Shown here piece after piece: positions 50,646 to 59,709 of a stretch of 64,000 nucleotides of DNA. The notes beneath the pieces were generated by a model. The model searched no databases. It was not told the origin of the DNA and worked only from the letters and a program-made list of their open reading frames with translations. Origin of the DNA: Actinokineospora enzanensis DSM 44649 (lineage in GTDB: Bacteria; Actinomycetota; Actinomycetes; Mycobacteriales; Pseudonocardiaceae); assembly GCF_000374445.1 (NCBI RefSeq), contig NZ_KB894403.1:607371-671370 (forward strand). Reading direction: 5' to 3'. The position numbers and the translations under genes are program-made. Numbering within the stretch: the first letter of the stretch is position 1; every line of letters begins with the position of its first letter.

Positions 50646-53189
50646 TCACCTCTCCCGCTTGCCGAACGGCAACCGCGACAGCAACGCCGACGGCCACGCG
50701 GTGCCCTTGGGCCGGTCCGGGTCCTTGGCGCGCCGGGTGGCGGTCTGCCGCAGCTGCTTGAACTTGCGCGGCGCGACTTCCTCGATGTAGCGGGACCAGG
50801 CCTGCGAGCGGCGCGGGTCGACGGTGTGCAGCAGGCTGCTCACGTCACGGATCTCGTCCGGTTCCGCCGCGCGCAGCCAACCGGTCAGGTCCTTGTCCAG
50901 CGCGGTGGTCGGCGCGGTGGGCATGCCCGCGAGGTAGCACAGCATGCCCAGGGCGACGAGCTTGCGCTCCTGCCGCCTGCCTGCCTCGTGCCGCCAGAGC
51001 GACGGGAGCCGGTCCGACAGCACCTCCGCGAGCCTCGGTCCGGCGGTGCCGACCACGTGGCCCGCCAGGTCGAACGGCAGCCGCCTGGTCAGCGTGGGCA
51101 CCAGCACGTCCCGGCGGGCCGCCAGCACCCCGGTGCCGATCTCGCGCAGGTCCGCGCCCGGCTCGGGGCCGGTGGTGCGCTGTTCGGGGGCCGCCATCCA
51201 CCGGCACAGCCTGGTGTCCTGCTCGTACAGGTCGTACAGCCAGCCGTCCAGGCCCGGCTCGGCCCGTTCGGCCAGTCTGCGCAGCACGTCCAAGGGGACC
51301 GCGGTGACCTGCCGCCGCAGAGCCGGTTCCACCGCGCGCAGCATCCGCGTGCGCTCGGGGTCGCGGACACGTCCCGGGCAGGCGGTCAGCAGGTCGGCGA
51401 GTTCCTCCGGGGTCGGCGTGGCGTAGCTGAACAGCGCCCGCCAGGCCGCGCGGACCACGTCGTCCGCGGGCAGCGCGCGCACGGCGTCGAGCACCATGCG
51501 CACGATCCGGTGCCGGGACGGCGGGTCGGCGTCGAGGGCGGCGGCGAGCAGGTAGGCGTCCAGGGCGGTGGTCGGGTCGGTGCCGCGCAGCACCCGACCC
51601 CAGTGCGTGCGGATCTCGTCCACCACCTCGGGCAGCCCGGCCGCGTCGGCGCGGTCGAGCCGGTAGCCCAGCTCGTCGCGGACCTGGTCGAGCACCGCGC
51701 CGGACTCCGGCCAGCGCGCGGGGTCCAGCCGGGTCTCCGGGTGGTCGACCCACCAGCGGGCGAACCGGTGCAGCCCGTCGCGGTAGTTCGGCACCGCCGG
51801 GGTCAGCCGGAAGTCGGTGGCCAGGCCCAGCAGCGGGGCCACCCGGTCCGGCGCCGCGGTGTCCAGAGTGGACTCCAGGAGTCCGGCGCCCGCCTTGGCG
51901 CCGCCATGGAACCAGGCCCGCTGCGGCGGCGCCTGCGAGGTCCCGCCCGCGAGCACGGCGGTGATCTCGGCGCGCAGCAAAGCCATCCGGGTCGCCCCGC
52001 CCAGGGTACTGCCCGGGTAGGCGACCAGCGCGGCGTCGAGATCGCGCAGCACGGCGACGTCGGCCTCGGCCGCCAGGACGGTGCGGGCCACCGGGTCCAC
52101 GACATCGTCGACCGACAGGCCGGGGTGGCGGCCGAGCCACGCGGCCAACGTGCCCGCCTCCCGCGCGTCGACCTCCTCCCCCAGCACCACCGCACCCGCC
52201 ACCAGCCGATCGGCCACGTCGTCGACAGGGACGGCCGCTTCGGCCGCGGGCAAGGCATCGGAAGTGCCGTCGGCCACCGAGGTCTCGGGTGCGGCCGAGG
52301 CGATGGCCGCGAGGGTGTAGTCGTGGGCCATCTCCACGGCGTCGACCACGTCGTAGGGGTCCCGGTGCAGGAACCTCGGCACCCAGTGCGCGGCCGCCGG
52401 GGTCGGCTCGACCGCCGGAAGGTTCCCGCGCGCGAGGTCGAACACCACGAACTCGCCGTCGCCGCCCGCGTAGGGGCCCGCCCAGTCCGGGTGCACGGCC
52501 AGCACGTCCTGGGCGGTGTAGCGGGGATTCGTGGCGAACACCCGGAACCCGATCCGCACCGCCCGCCGCTGCGGCAGCAGCAACGTGCCCGCGGTGATCC
52601 AGCCCAGCACGGCGTTCGCGTCCTCCGCGATGAACAGCACCCGCCTGCGGTCGGGCCCGTCCAGCCGGTCGAACACCGACACCACGGCGGTCAACCACTC
52701 CTCGCCGCCCGGCGTTCCCAGCACCCACTCGCGCACCGCGTCCACGCCCCACGGGCCCGGTTCCGGTTCGGCGGCCACCGCGTCGCACACGGTGCTCGGC
52801 GCGGGCCGTTCCACCCACCACGGCGCCTGCCACAGCTGCGCGGGCCGGATCTGCCCGTACGCCTCGGGATCCGTGGTCGACACCGCGTGCGTGAACTGAT
52901 TTCCCTCACGCGCGCCGTTCGCCTCCGCGCCCAGGTAGATCCCCCGCGCCGTGACAAGACAACCGTCGGCGGACAGGTGTGTCAGCGACGGCGGATACTG
53001 CTCGGCCGGACGCTGCTCACGCATCCACGCCACCGGAGCCTCGTAGAGCGAGGTCCGCTGCACCAACGTCATCGTCTCGTGGTCCACACCGGCGGACACG
53101 GCCTGGAACTGGAAGCCCGCGCCGCCGCGCAGACCCTGCCCGGGGGCACAGTCGGTGTAGTACAGGGATCGGAAACCCGGTTCGCTCAC
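50646..53189 (-). CDS. GTPase-associated protein 1 (GAP1)-like
   Basis: An 847-residue protein starting with GTG 53189 (GTGA overlap with the GTPase stop). The N-terminal domain begins FRSLYYTDCAPGQGLRGGAG, matching the GAP1 N-terminal pattern known beside Double-GTPases. The middle and C-terminal parts are long helical regions with many Asp/Arg and end in a basic tail. There is no membrane helix. It is predicted to bind the adjacent GTPases as scaffold or regulator; its biochemical activity is unknown. Confidence 0.8.
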   Translation of the reverse strand: MSEPGFRSLYYTDCAPGQGLRGGAGFQFQAVSAGVDHETMTLVQRTSLYEAPVAWMREQRPAEQYPPSLTHLSADGCLVTARGIYLGAEANGAREGNQFTHAVSTTDPEAYGQIRPAQLWQAPWWVERPAPSTVCDAVAAEPEPGPWGVDAVREWVLGTPGGEEWLTAVVSVFDRLDGPDRRRVLFIAEDANAVLGWITAGTLLLPQRRAVRIGFRVFATNPRYTAQDVLAVHPDWAGPYAGGDGEFVVFDLARGNLPAVEPTPAAAHWVPRFLHRDPYDVVDAVEMAHDYTLAAIASAAPETSVADGTSDALPAAEAAVPVDDVADRLVAGAVVLGEEVDAREAGTLAAWLGRHPGLSVDDVVDPVARTVLAAEADVAVLRDLDAALVAYPGSTLGGATRMALLRAEITAVLAGGTSQAPPQRAWFHGGAKAGAGLLESTLDTAAPDRVAPLLGLATDFRLTPAVPNYRDGLHRFARWWVDHPETRLDPARWPESGAVLDQVRDELGYRLDRADAAGLPEVVDEIRTHWGRVLRGTDPTTALDAYLLAAALDADPPSRHRIVRMVLDAVRALPADDVVRAAWRALFSYATPTPEELADLLTACPGRVRDPERTRMLRAVEPALRRQVTAVPLDVLRRLAERAEPGLDGWLYDLYEQDTRLCRWMAAPEQRTTGPEPGADLREIGTGVLAARRDVLVPTLTRRLPFDLAGHVVGTAGPRLAEVLSDRLPSLWRHEAGRRQERKLVALGMLCYLAGMPTAPTTALDKDLTGWLRAAEPDEIRDVSSLLHTVDPRRSQAWSRYIEEVAPRKFKQLRQTATRRAKDPDRPKGTAWPSALLSRLPFGKRER

Positions 53190-54382
53190 GCGGTCCTCGT
53201 CTCGACGACCTTGAACAGCCCCAGCAGCCACAGCAGCGGCTCGTCCACCCGGAACGGCCGCACCCCGCCCGGATCGACCTTCGCGCGCTCGTAGTCCGGC
53301 GCGGCACCCAGCGAGGACACCGGGAAGTAGCGGTACCGGCGGTAGTGCGCGGCCAGGTGCGCGTCGATGTCGTCGGCGCCCATGTCGGCCAGGAACGCGC
53401 GCACGTGGTCGTCGGTGTCGCGGCCCGCGCCCTCGTGGTAGAACGGCCCGGCGGCGGGCGGGTGCAGCAGCGGGTGGTCGCCGCCGAGCAGGTCGAAGAA
53501 GGCGTCGAACTTGCCGAACACCACCGCGATCGGGATGTTGATCCGGCCCCGGCCGATGTCGTGCGAGCCGCGCAGCATCTGGGTGATCCGCGACAGCACG
53601 TTGAGCGGTTCCTCGGTGTCGCGCGAGGGCGGCACGGTGATCCGGTCGCGCGCCCCGGGCAGCTGGAACGGGTCCAGCAGCACGATCAACGCGTCCGCCG
53701 ACGCCAGGTAGGCCTGCCCGTTGACGAAGTCCTGGGTGGTCATGTCCTCGCCCGCGGCGTCGTAGAACGACAGCGTGGTGGTGCTGTGGCTCTCCATGCC
53801 CAGCCGTCGCCGCGGCTGCCGCCACTGCAACACCAGCGGCACCTTGATGCCGCCGCCCGCCGCCCTGGTCGACTCGAACAGGGTGCTGTCGCCGAACAGG
53901 GCCCGCTCGTACTCGTTGAGCCAGTCGTCGATCGTGCCGTGCCCGCCCTGCTGGTCGCCTGCGAACCAGATGTCCGCGGCGAACCGCCTGCGGATCTTGT
54001 TGCGCAGCTCGTGCGCGAGGACCGTGGTGTACACGGTCTTGCCCGCGTTCTTGCCGCCGACCATGCCGATCAACGGCGAGCGGTGGTCGGCGAAGTTCGC
54101 GGGCAGCGGCGTGTGGCAGACCTGGCACGCCCGGATCCCGGTCGCCACCCCGCAGGTCGGGCACGGCACCATCCGCTTGGCCAGCGGCGAGCGGCTCTCC
54201 GGCGGCGGGAACGTCGGCCAGGACTGCCCGGCATACCCGGTCAGCCTGCTGCGGTCCTCGTCGGTGACCTTGGTGCAGCGCGGCCTGCGCGGCGACGCCC
54301 GGCCGGTGCACTGGAACCACAGTTTCCCCGGGCTGATGCGGTGGTAGCAGTAGGGGCAGCAGACCTTCGACAGCAACGACAT
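53186..54382 (-). CDS. Zinc-ribbon GTPase (Double-GTPase-like)
   Basis: A 398-residue soluble GTPase. An N-terminal zinc ribbon (CCPYCYHR with a later Cys) is followed by a second CPTCG/CQVC ribbon near 70-90. The P-loop reads GMVGGKNAGKTVY, switch II FYDAAGED, and VVFGKFDAF takes the place of NKxD. It starts by a TGATG overlap with the FN3 gene and leads into GAP1. Together with the membrane GTPase it may form the paired-GTPase core of the operon. Confidence 0.85.
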   Translation of the reverse strand: MSLLSKVCCPYCYHRISPGKLWFQCTGRASPRRPRCTKVTDEDRSRLTGYAGQSWPTFPPPESRSPLAKRMVPCPTCGVATGIRACQVCHTPLPANFADHRSPLIGMVGGKNAGKTVYTTVLAHELRNKIRRRFAADIWFAGDQQGGHGTIDDWLNEYERALFGDSTLFESTRAAGGGIKVPLVLQWRQPRRRLGMESHSTTTLSFYDAAGEDMTTQDFVNGQAYLASADALIVLLDPFQLPGARDRITVPPSRDTEEPLNVLSRITQMLRGSHDIGRGRINIPIAVVFGKFDAFFDLLGGDHPLLHPPAAGPFYHEGAGRDTDDHVRAFLADMGADDIDAHLAAHYRRYRYFPVSSLGAAPDYERAKVDPGGVRPFRVDEPLLWLLGLFKVVETRTA

Positions 54383-57048
54383 CACGAGACCTTCAGCTGC
54401 GTGGTGGGGGGATCGACGAGGCGGACTGTGCCGCCTTCGGTGAGGAAACAGCGCACCCAGTAGGGCTTGCGGAGCCTGGGCAGCTCGGCGACGTGCTCCA
54501 CCGGGGCGCCCGGCACCGACCGCACGGTCCACCGCGCCAGCTCGGACCCCTGCTCGGCGCGCAACGGCAGCACCCGGCCCGCGGCGACCACGAGCACGAC
54601 CGTGCACTCCACCGGCTCCGCGGCGACGAACTCCACCCGGACCTGGCCGCCGCCGACTATCGGTTTACGGGTCATCCGGACCCGGTACGACACCGCGGGC
54701 ACCCGGTCGCCGATGGTGATCTCGGTCGGCGCCGACCGGCACTCGCCGCCGCTGCCCGCGACCAGCCCGACGACCCGCACGACCACCTGCCCCGGCCCGA
54801 ATCGCCCGCGGAACCCGCCCTCGGCGCGGTACCGCTGTCGGGTGACGCGGGTGGTCGAGCCCGGCCAGGACACTTCCGCGCTGCCCGCCCCGTCCGGCCA
54901 CACCCAGGTCAGCACGTGCTCGTCGCCCAGCCTGCGCTCGGCCAGGCCGGTGACCGGGGACGCGGTGCCGAACACGACCTCGCGCCCGCAGAGCAGACCG
55001 TCCGGCCCCCGGGTGAAGGCGGTGTAGTGGAACAGACCGGTGGGCACGTCGGCGCGGAGGGTGCGCCGCTTCCCGTCGTCGACGAGGTCGCCGCGGACCT
55101 CGTCGCCATGCCCGGCCGCCTCCGCCGCCGACACCACCTCGCCCGGGTGCCAGGGCACCGGGACGCTCGCCCGCCGCACGGTCACGTCGGCCGCGGCCGG
55201 TCCGCTCCAGCCGATCGACACCCGCGACTCGCCGACCGCCGCCACCTCCAGGTCCGTCACCGGCGCGGCGCGCGGGCGCTGGGCCGACCGGACCGACACC
55301 ACCGGCGACTCCACCAGCGCCCCGTCGGTCCGCCGGTAGCGTGCGACGATCGAGTACTCCTGCTCGTCCGGCCCGACCTGTTCGCGGAACGCCGTCCGGC
55401 CCGCGACCGCCACCCGCACCCGCCTGCCCGGCGCCCGCCGGGTCACCCCGACCTCGATCGCGTCCGGGTGCGCCGACCAGTGCGCGGACACCTCGCCGTC
55501 CTCGTGGGTGACCCGCACGTCGACCACCGGCGGGCACGGCACCAGCACCCGGCTCGCGGGCCGGGACCAGGCACCACCGTCGACCCGGGCGAACACCGCG
55601 TACCCGACCTCGCCGCCCGCGGGCGCGTCCCGGTCGACCACGACCGCGCCGCCCGTGTCCTCGTGCGCTGTGGTCCCGTGCGCTGTGGTCTCGTACACCG
55701 CAGTACCGTCCGCGGGGTCGTCAGGGGGCCGCCCGAGCTTGCGCACCACCCGGTACACCGCGTCCTCGGGGTGCTCGGCGGGCGCCCGCCAGGACACCCG
55801 CACGCCAAGGCCCTCCGGGGCGGCGTTCACCTCCAGTACCGGCGCGGGCGGCACCCGCCGCAGCTCGGCGGCGATGTCCTCGTCGTCCACCGCCAGTGCC
55901 GCCGCCTGCCGGAACCGTTGGCGCGCGGCGGACTCCGACCCGGACCGCACCGCCTCGCGGGCCGCGTGCAGCGCGGCGGCCACCCGTTCCTCGTGCTGCC
56001 GCACCAGCTCCCCGGCCGCCGCCGAGTCCTCTGTGGACGAAAGACCGGCGAGCAGCTGCCGGGCCGCGACCAGTCTGCCGTCGGCCAACAGCTCGGTGAT
56101 CTCGACCAGCCCGCCGCGCCCGACCCTGGTCGCCTCGTTGCGCACGCTGAACACCACCAGCCGCGCCTCCTCCTCCACCAGCCCCGACGCCCGCAGCTGC
56201 CGCAGCAGCGCACCCTCGGGCACGCCCTGGGCGTGGTTCTGCCGGATCGGGTCGAGCAGGTGGAACAGCGCCAGCTCACGCAGGTCCGCGCCCGCGCGGG
56301 CGGCGCTGGACAGGATGCCCAACGCCTCCCGGTGCGGCTGGTTGCCGGACTGGCGGTTCGCCCGGTCCACCGCGCTCGTCACCGCCGCCGCGGTGAGCCC
56401 GCCGTCGGCGCCCGGCGCGCGGAACTCCCGTAACAGCCGGAAACCGGAGGTCACGCCGTGCACGAGCTCCACCACGCCACCCACCCGCGCCTCGGCGAGC
56501 CGGGTGCGCAACGTCCGGTAGACGGTGTCCTGCAATCCGCTGGACGCGGGCAGCTCCACCGGCTCCTCGCGGCGCACCCCGGCCGCCGCCAGCGCCCGGT
56601 CGACCTCCGCCGGGGCCAGCGCGGTGGCGATCGCCCGCAGCGTGGCCTCCAGCTGGCCCGCGGTGACCAGGCCGAGCGTGCCGAAGGTGGACCGCAGGGT
56701 CCGGGTCAGGTCGTCGATCTCGCCCTGCCGGGACCCGGCCCGCCGCGCGGCGAACTCCCGCCACCACGCGGCCGTCTCCAGCCGGGCGCCCTCGCGGGCG
56801 CGCAGCTCCGCGTCCGCGGCCACGAACGCCTTGTAGATCACCCGCAGCGACTGGGCCTTCCCGGTCGAGGTGGCGCCCTTGTTCCACACCGCGCGCACCT
56901 CCGCCAGCCGGTCGGCCAGCTGGGCGTCGGACATCTCCGCCGTCACCGCGTACCGGCCGAGCAGGTCGTCCGGCAGGTCCCGCCCCGACCACCGGCGCAG
57001 CGGCTTGACCACGGCCTCCTCGTAGGCCCTCGGGTCCAGGCGGGGCAT
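54382..57048 (-). CDS. Large protein with helical N-terminus and fibronectin-III-like repeats
   Basis: An 888-residue cytoplasmic protein. Residues 1-400 are helical with regular Arg/Glu/Ala patterning. The rest contains at least four FN3-like beta domains (ASPVTGLAERRLGDEHVLTWVWP and VTDLEVAAVGESRVSIGWSG are typical edges, shown in part). There is no signal peptide although FN3 domains are often extracellular, and its genes on both sides are Hsp70 and GTPase. A role as a platform or client recogniser for the Hsp70 is inferred. Its stop-start overlaps on both sides show tight coupling. Confidence 0.8.
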   Translation of the reverse strand: MPRLDPRAYEEAVVKPLRRWSGRDLPDDLLGRYAVTAEMSDAQLADRLAEVRAVWNKGATSTGKAQSLRVIYKAFVAADAELRAREGARLETAAWWREFAARRAGSRQGEIDDLTRTLRSTFGTLGLVTAGQLEATLRAIATALAPAEVDRALAAAGVRREEPVELPASSGLQDTVYRTLRTRLAEARVGGVVELVHGVTSGFRLLREFRAPGADGGLTAAAVTSAVDRANRQSGNQPHREALGILSSAARAGADLRELALFHLLDPIRQNHAQGVPEGALLRQLRASGLVEEEARLVVFSVRNEATRVGRGGLVEITELLADGRLVAARQLLAGLSSTEDSAAAGELVRQHEERVAAALHAAREAVRSGSESAARQRFRQAAALAVDDEDIAAELRRVPPAPVLEVNAAPEGLGVRVSWRAPAEHPEDAVYRVVRKLGRPPDDPADGTAVYETTAHGTTAHEDTGGAVVVDRDAPAGGEVGYAVFARVDGGAWSRPASRVLVPCPPVVDVRVTHEDGEVSAHWSAHPDAIEVGVTRRAPGRRVRVAVAGRTAFREQVGPDEQEYSIVARYRRTDGALVESPVVSVRSAQRPRAAPVTDLEVAAVGESRVSIGWSGPAAADVTVRRASVPVPWHPGEVVSAAEAAGHGDEVRGDLVDDGKRRTLRADVPTGLFHYTAFTRGPDGLLCGREVVFGTASPVTGLAERRLGDEHVLTWVWPDGAGSAEVSWPGSTTRVTRQRYRAEGGFRGRFGPGQVVVRVVGLVAGSGGECRSAPTEITIGDRVPAVSYRVRMTRKPIVGGGQVRVEFVAAEPVECTVVLVVAAGRVLPLRAEQGSELARWTVRSVPGAPVEHVAELPRLRKPYWVRCFLTEGGTVRLVDPPTTQLKVS

Positions 57049-58727
57049 CAGCCGGTGACCGCCAACCCGGACACGACCCGGGTGGCCGCCGCCACCTGCG
57101 CGGCGTCCAGCACGCTCACCCGGACCTGGATCTCCAGCTGCTGCCCGGTGGCCCGCTCGGTGGCCCGCAACCGCAGCAGCCCCTCGTCGTCGACCTCCAT
57201 CCGGATGTCCACCGGGGCGCCCGCGGGCGCGGGCCGCAAGCCGGTGATCGCGGCCGCGCCGTCGGCCAACGGCTTGTTCTCCGCCATCTCCGGCCCGGCC
57301 ACCACGCCGGACTGCTCGTAGAGCGCCAGCTCGATCTCGGTCTGGTCGTCGACCACGGTGCCCGCGGTCATCGTGCGCTCGCCGGTGGGCAGCCGGTCGT
57401 TCGCGTGCACGAGGTGCTTGACGTAGTGGCGGGTCGGCTTGCTCCGCCAGTCCGGGTCGTCGGTGTCGACCAGCCGCACCCCGAACGCCTTGGGCAGCAC
57501 GTTGTGCGTCTGCTTGCCGGACAGGCCCGCCAGCGTCGAGGTGGCGATGCCGGTCCGCGCGGCCACCGTCTCCAGCGCCTCGGCCGCGGCGGCGTCGCCC
57601 GCGACGTCGTCGGCCGCCTCCGCGCGCGCCTGGTCGACCTCACGCAGCACCACCCGGCTCAACGCGAACAACGCCGCGCCCTTGGCCACGGCCAGGTGCG
57701 GGTCGTGCAGCCGGGGCTCCCAGCCGAACTCCTCGCGCAGCCGCCGCGCCACCGCGGGCATGCTCGACGAGCCGCCCACCAGCAGCACGTCGTCGATCGT
57801 GGTGCCCGGTTCCTTCGCCACCAGCGTGGCCAAGGTGCGCTGGACGATGTCGACGGTCTTGTCCAGCAGGTCCCTGGTCAGCTCCTCGAACTTCTCCCGG
57901 GTGACCTCGACGCGCGCGCTGGCCCCGGCCCCGCGCAACGCCACCGGCCGCGCCTCCGCCCGGGACAGCTGCTTCTTCGTCTCCTCCGCGGTGGTGACCA
58001 GCGCCTGCAGGAACTCCTCGTCGTCCTCGACGTCCACGCCCGCAGGCACGTGTTCGGCGAAGCGCTCCAGCAGGTGGTCCCGCAGCCGCGCGTCCCAGTC
58101 GGCACCGCCGAGCCGGTCGTCGCCGTCGGTGCAGACCACCGAGATCTCGGTCTCCGACACCCGGATCACCGAGGTGTCGAAGGTGCCGCCGCCCAGGTCG
58201 TAGACCAGGATCGTGCGCTCGCCCGGCTGCGTGGTGGCCTCGTAGTGCAGCGCCGCGGCCACCGGCTCCGGCACGATCGCCAGCACGTCCAGCCCGGCGA
58301 TCCGGCCCGCGTTCTTGGTCGCGTCCCGCTCCAGCATGCCGAAGTAGGCGGGCACGGTGATCACCACCTGGCGCACCGGGCCGTCGGTGTGCGCCCCGGC
58401 GTCCTGGGCCAGCTGCTTGAGGATCAGCGCCGAGATCGACTCCGGGCCGTGGTCGACATCGTCGAACCGGTAGGTCGCCTGCGTGCCCATCTCCCGTTTG
58501 ATCAGCGACACCACCCGGTCCGGCTGGGTCACCGCGGTGTTCTTCGCGACCGACCCGACGACCACGTTGGACTCGTTCTCGAAGTACACCACCGACGGCG
58601 TGGTCTCCAGCCCGTCGGTGTTGCGGCACACCGACGGCCGCCCGGTCTCGTCCACGTAGGCGATCGCCGAGTAGGTGGTGCCCAGGTCGATCCCGAACAC
58701 GCGCAGCTCGCTGTCGCTGTCACTCAT
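57048..58727 (-). CDS. Hsp70-like chaperone ATPase
   Basis: A 559-residue Hsp70. Motifs: FGIDLGTTYSAIAYVDE, TILVYDLGGGTFDTS, LLVGGSSSMPAVARRL. It is longer than its operon partner because of an insertion of about 60 residues (after ALFALSRV) but also lacks a DnaK-type lid. ATG 58727 follows GGAGGGCAG and overlaps the GrpE-like stop by 8 bases. Presence of a GrpE-like factor suggests nucleotide exchange, while no J-protein is seen; the helical N-terminus of the FN3 protein might substitute. Confidence 0.93.
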   Translation of the reverse strand: MSDSDSELRVFGIDLGTTYSAIAYVDETGRPSVCRNTDGLETTPSVVYFENESNVVVGSVAKNTAVTQPDRVVSLIKREMGTQATYRFDDVDHGPESISALILKQLAQDAGAHTDGPVRQVVITVPAYFGMLERDATKNAGRIAGLDVLAIVPEPVAAALHYEATTQPGERTILVYDLGGGTFDTSVIRVSETEISVVCTDGDDRLGGADWDARLRDHLLERFAEHVPAGVDVEDDEEFLQALVTTAEETKKQLSRAEARPVALRGAGASARVEVTREKFEELTRDLLDKTVDIVQRTLATLVAKEPGTTIDDVLLVGGSSSMPAVARRLREEFGWEPRLHDPHLAVAKGAALFALSRVVLREVDQARAEAADDVAGDAAAAEALETVAARTGIATSTLAGLSGKQTHNVLPKAFGVRLVDTDDPDWRSKPTRHYVKHLVHANDRLPTGERTMTAGTVVDDQTEIELALYEQSGVVAGPEMAENKPLADGAAAITGLRPAPAGAPVDIRMEVDDEGLLRLRATERATGQQLEIQVRVSVLDAAQVAAATRVVSGLAVTG

Positions 58728-59373
58728 CGGACTGCCCTCCCGCCGCCCCCGCGGCCGCCTCATCGGTGCCGGCGGGCTCCCACCGCCGGACATGCACGCG
58801 CGCGGGCACGGTGACCCGCTCGGACGTGGTGTCGAGATAACCGTCGGCGAGCACCTCGGCGATCGTGTCGTCCTGGTCCGCGGACTCCGCCGGGACCGTG
58901 CGCACCGCCCGGTGGACGCGCGGCGAGAACACCTCGCCGATCTCCGGCCGCACCGGCACACTGCCGCACCGCTCCAGGGCCTGCTCGACCGACAGCGCGA
59001 ACGAGCGCAGCAGGTTCGCGGCACGGTCCCGGTCGAGATCGGCGGGCAGCGAGTCGGCCTGACGAAGCAGGTCGTCGCGCAGCCTCTGCAGATCAATGGT
59101 GACCGGCCGCAACAACAGGCCCTGCTCGCCCACGCGCAGCCGCTCCAGCTCCGCGTGCAGCTTGTCGATCACCCGCTCCCGCGCCTTGGCGCGCTCATGG
59201 TGACCGCGTACCTGCTCGGACAGCTCGGCCAACGCCCGCACCACGACGTCCTCCGCCGCCGTCCCCGGTCGATCAACCGGCAGATCCGGCTCGGCGAGCA
59301 CGGCCCGCCCGACGGGTTCCGCCACCGGTCCCCCCTCGGTTCCCACCGCGACCGATCCATCCACTTCGGACAC
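58720..59373 (-). CDS. GrpE-like nucleotide-exchange factor
   Basis: About 217 residues, the first gene of the ten-gene operon. A disordered acidic start is followed by a coiled-coil (ELSEQVRGHHERAKARERVIDKLHAELERLR, in parts) and a short beta-domain near the end (RPEIGEVFSPRVHRAV ... DGYLDTTSERVTVPARVHV), the layout of GrpE. The start is uncertain: GTG 59373 follows AGAGGG, while ATG 59466 would add 31 arginine-rich residues. It should reset the Hsp70 encoded immediately downstream. Confidence 0.75.
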   Translation of the reverse strand: MSEVDGSVAVGTEGGPVAEPVGRAVLAEPDLPVDRPGTAAEDVVVRALAELSEQVRGHHERAKARERVIDKLHAELERLRVGEQGLLLRPVTIDLQRLRDDLLRQADSLPADLDRDRAANLLRSFALSVEQALERCGSVPVRPEIGEVFSPRVHRAVRTVPAESADQDDTIAEVLADGYLDTTSERVTVPARVHVRRWEPAGTDEAAAGAAGGQSDE

Positions 59374-59709
59374 TTCGGGACACCACCCTCTCCGGCGCGC
59401 GCGAGTGGCCCGCGCACTTCTCCTGAGTTGTTTCCTCCGATCGGTCGATACCGTTACCACAGTCATTCACCCGGCCATAGGACAAATGTCGGACAGCGGG
59501 ATCCGGTGACGTTTTCCCGCCACCGTTCCCGCGTTCGACAACCACGCCCGACATGCGGACACGGAATTCACCCGACCCGGCGGGACGACCCGGCACCCGC
59601 CCCGACCTCAGGCCGCCCAACGCTCCGCGCCGCCACGGACGCCGAGACGAGCCGCCCGCGAGAATCCTTCACCCTCGGCCAGGAATCCCCGGCACGTTTC
59701 CGACGGCGA
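59374..59709. other. Intergenic region of 336 bp upstream of the GTPase/Hsp70 operon
   Basis: It should contain the operon promoter (minus strand). TTGTCC near 59485 with TA-rich sequence about 18 bases later is a weak candidate. I see no hairpin, repeat or further gene. Confidence 0.4.

Noticed and set aside
43076..53294. Very long plus-strand open frames (over 1000 codons each) antisense to the GTPase/Hsp70 operon and FAD oxidase
   Set aside because: They are Arg/Gly/Ala/Gln-rich, lack any domain and are the expected antisense shadows of high-GC genes. The minus-strand frames contain P-loops, Hsp70 motifs and coupled starts.
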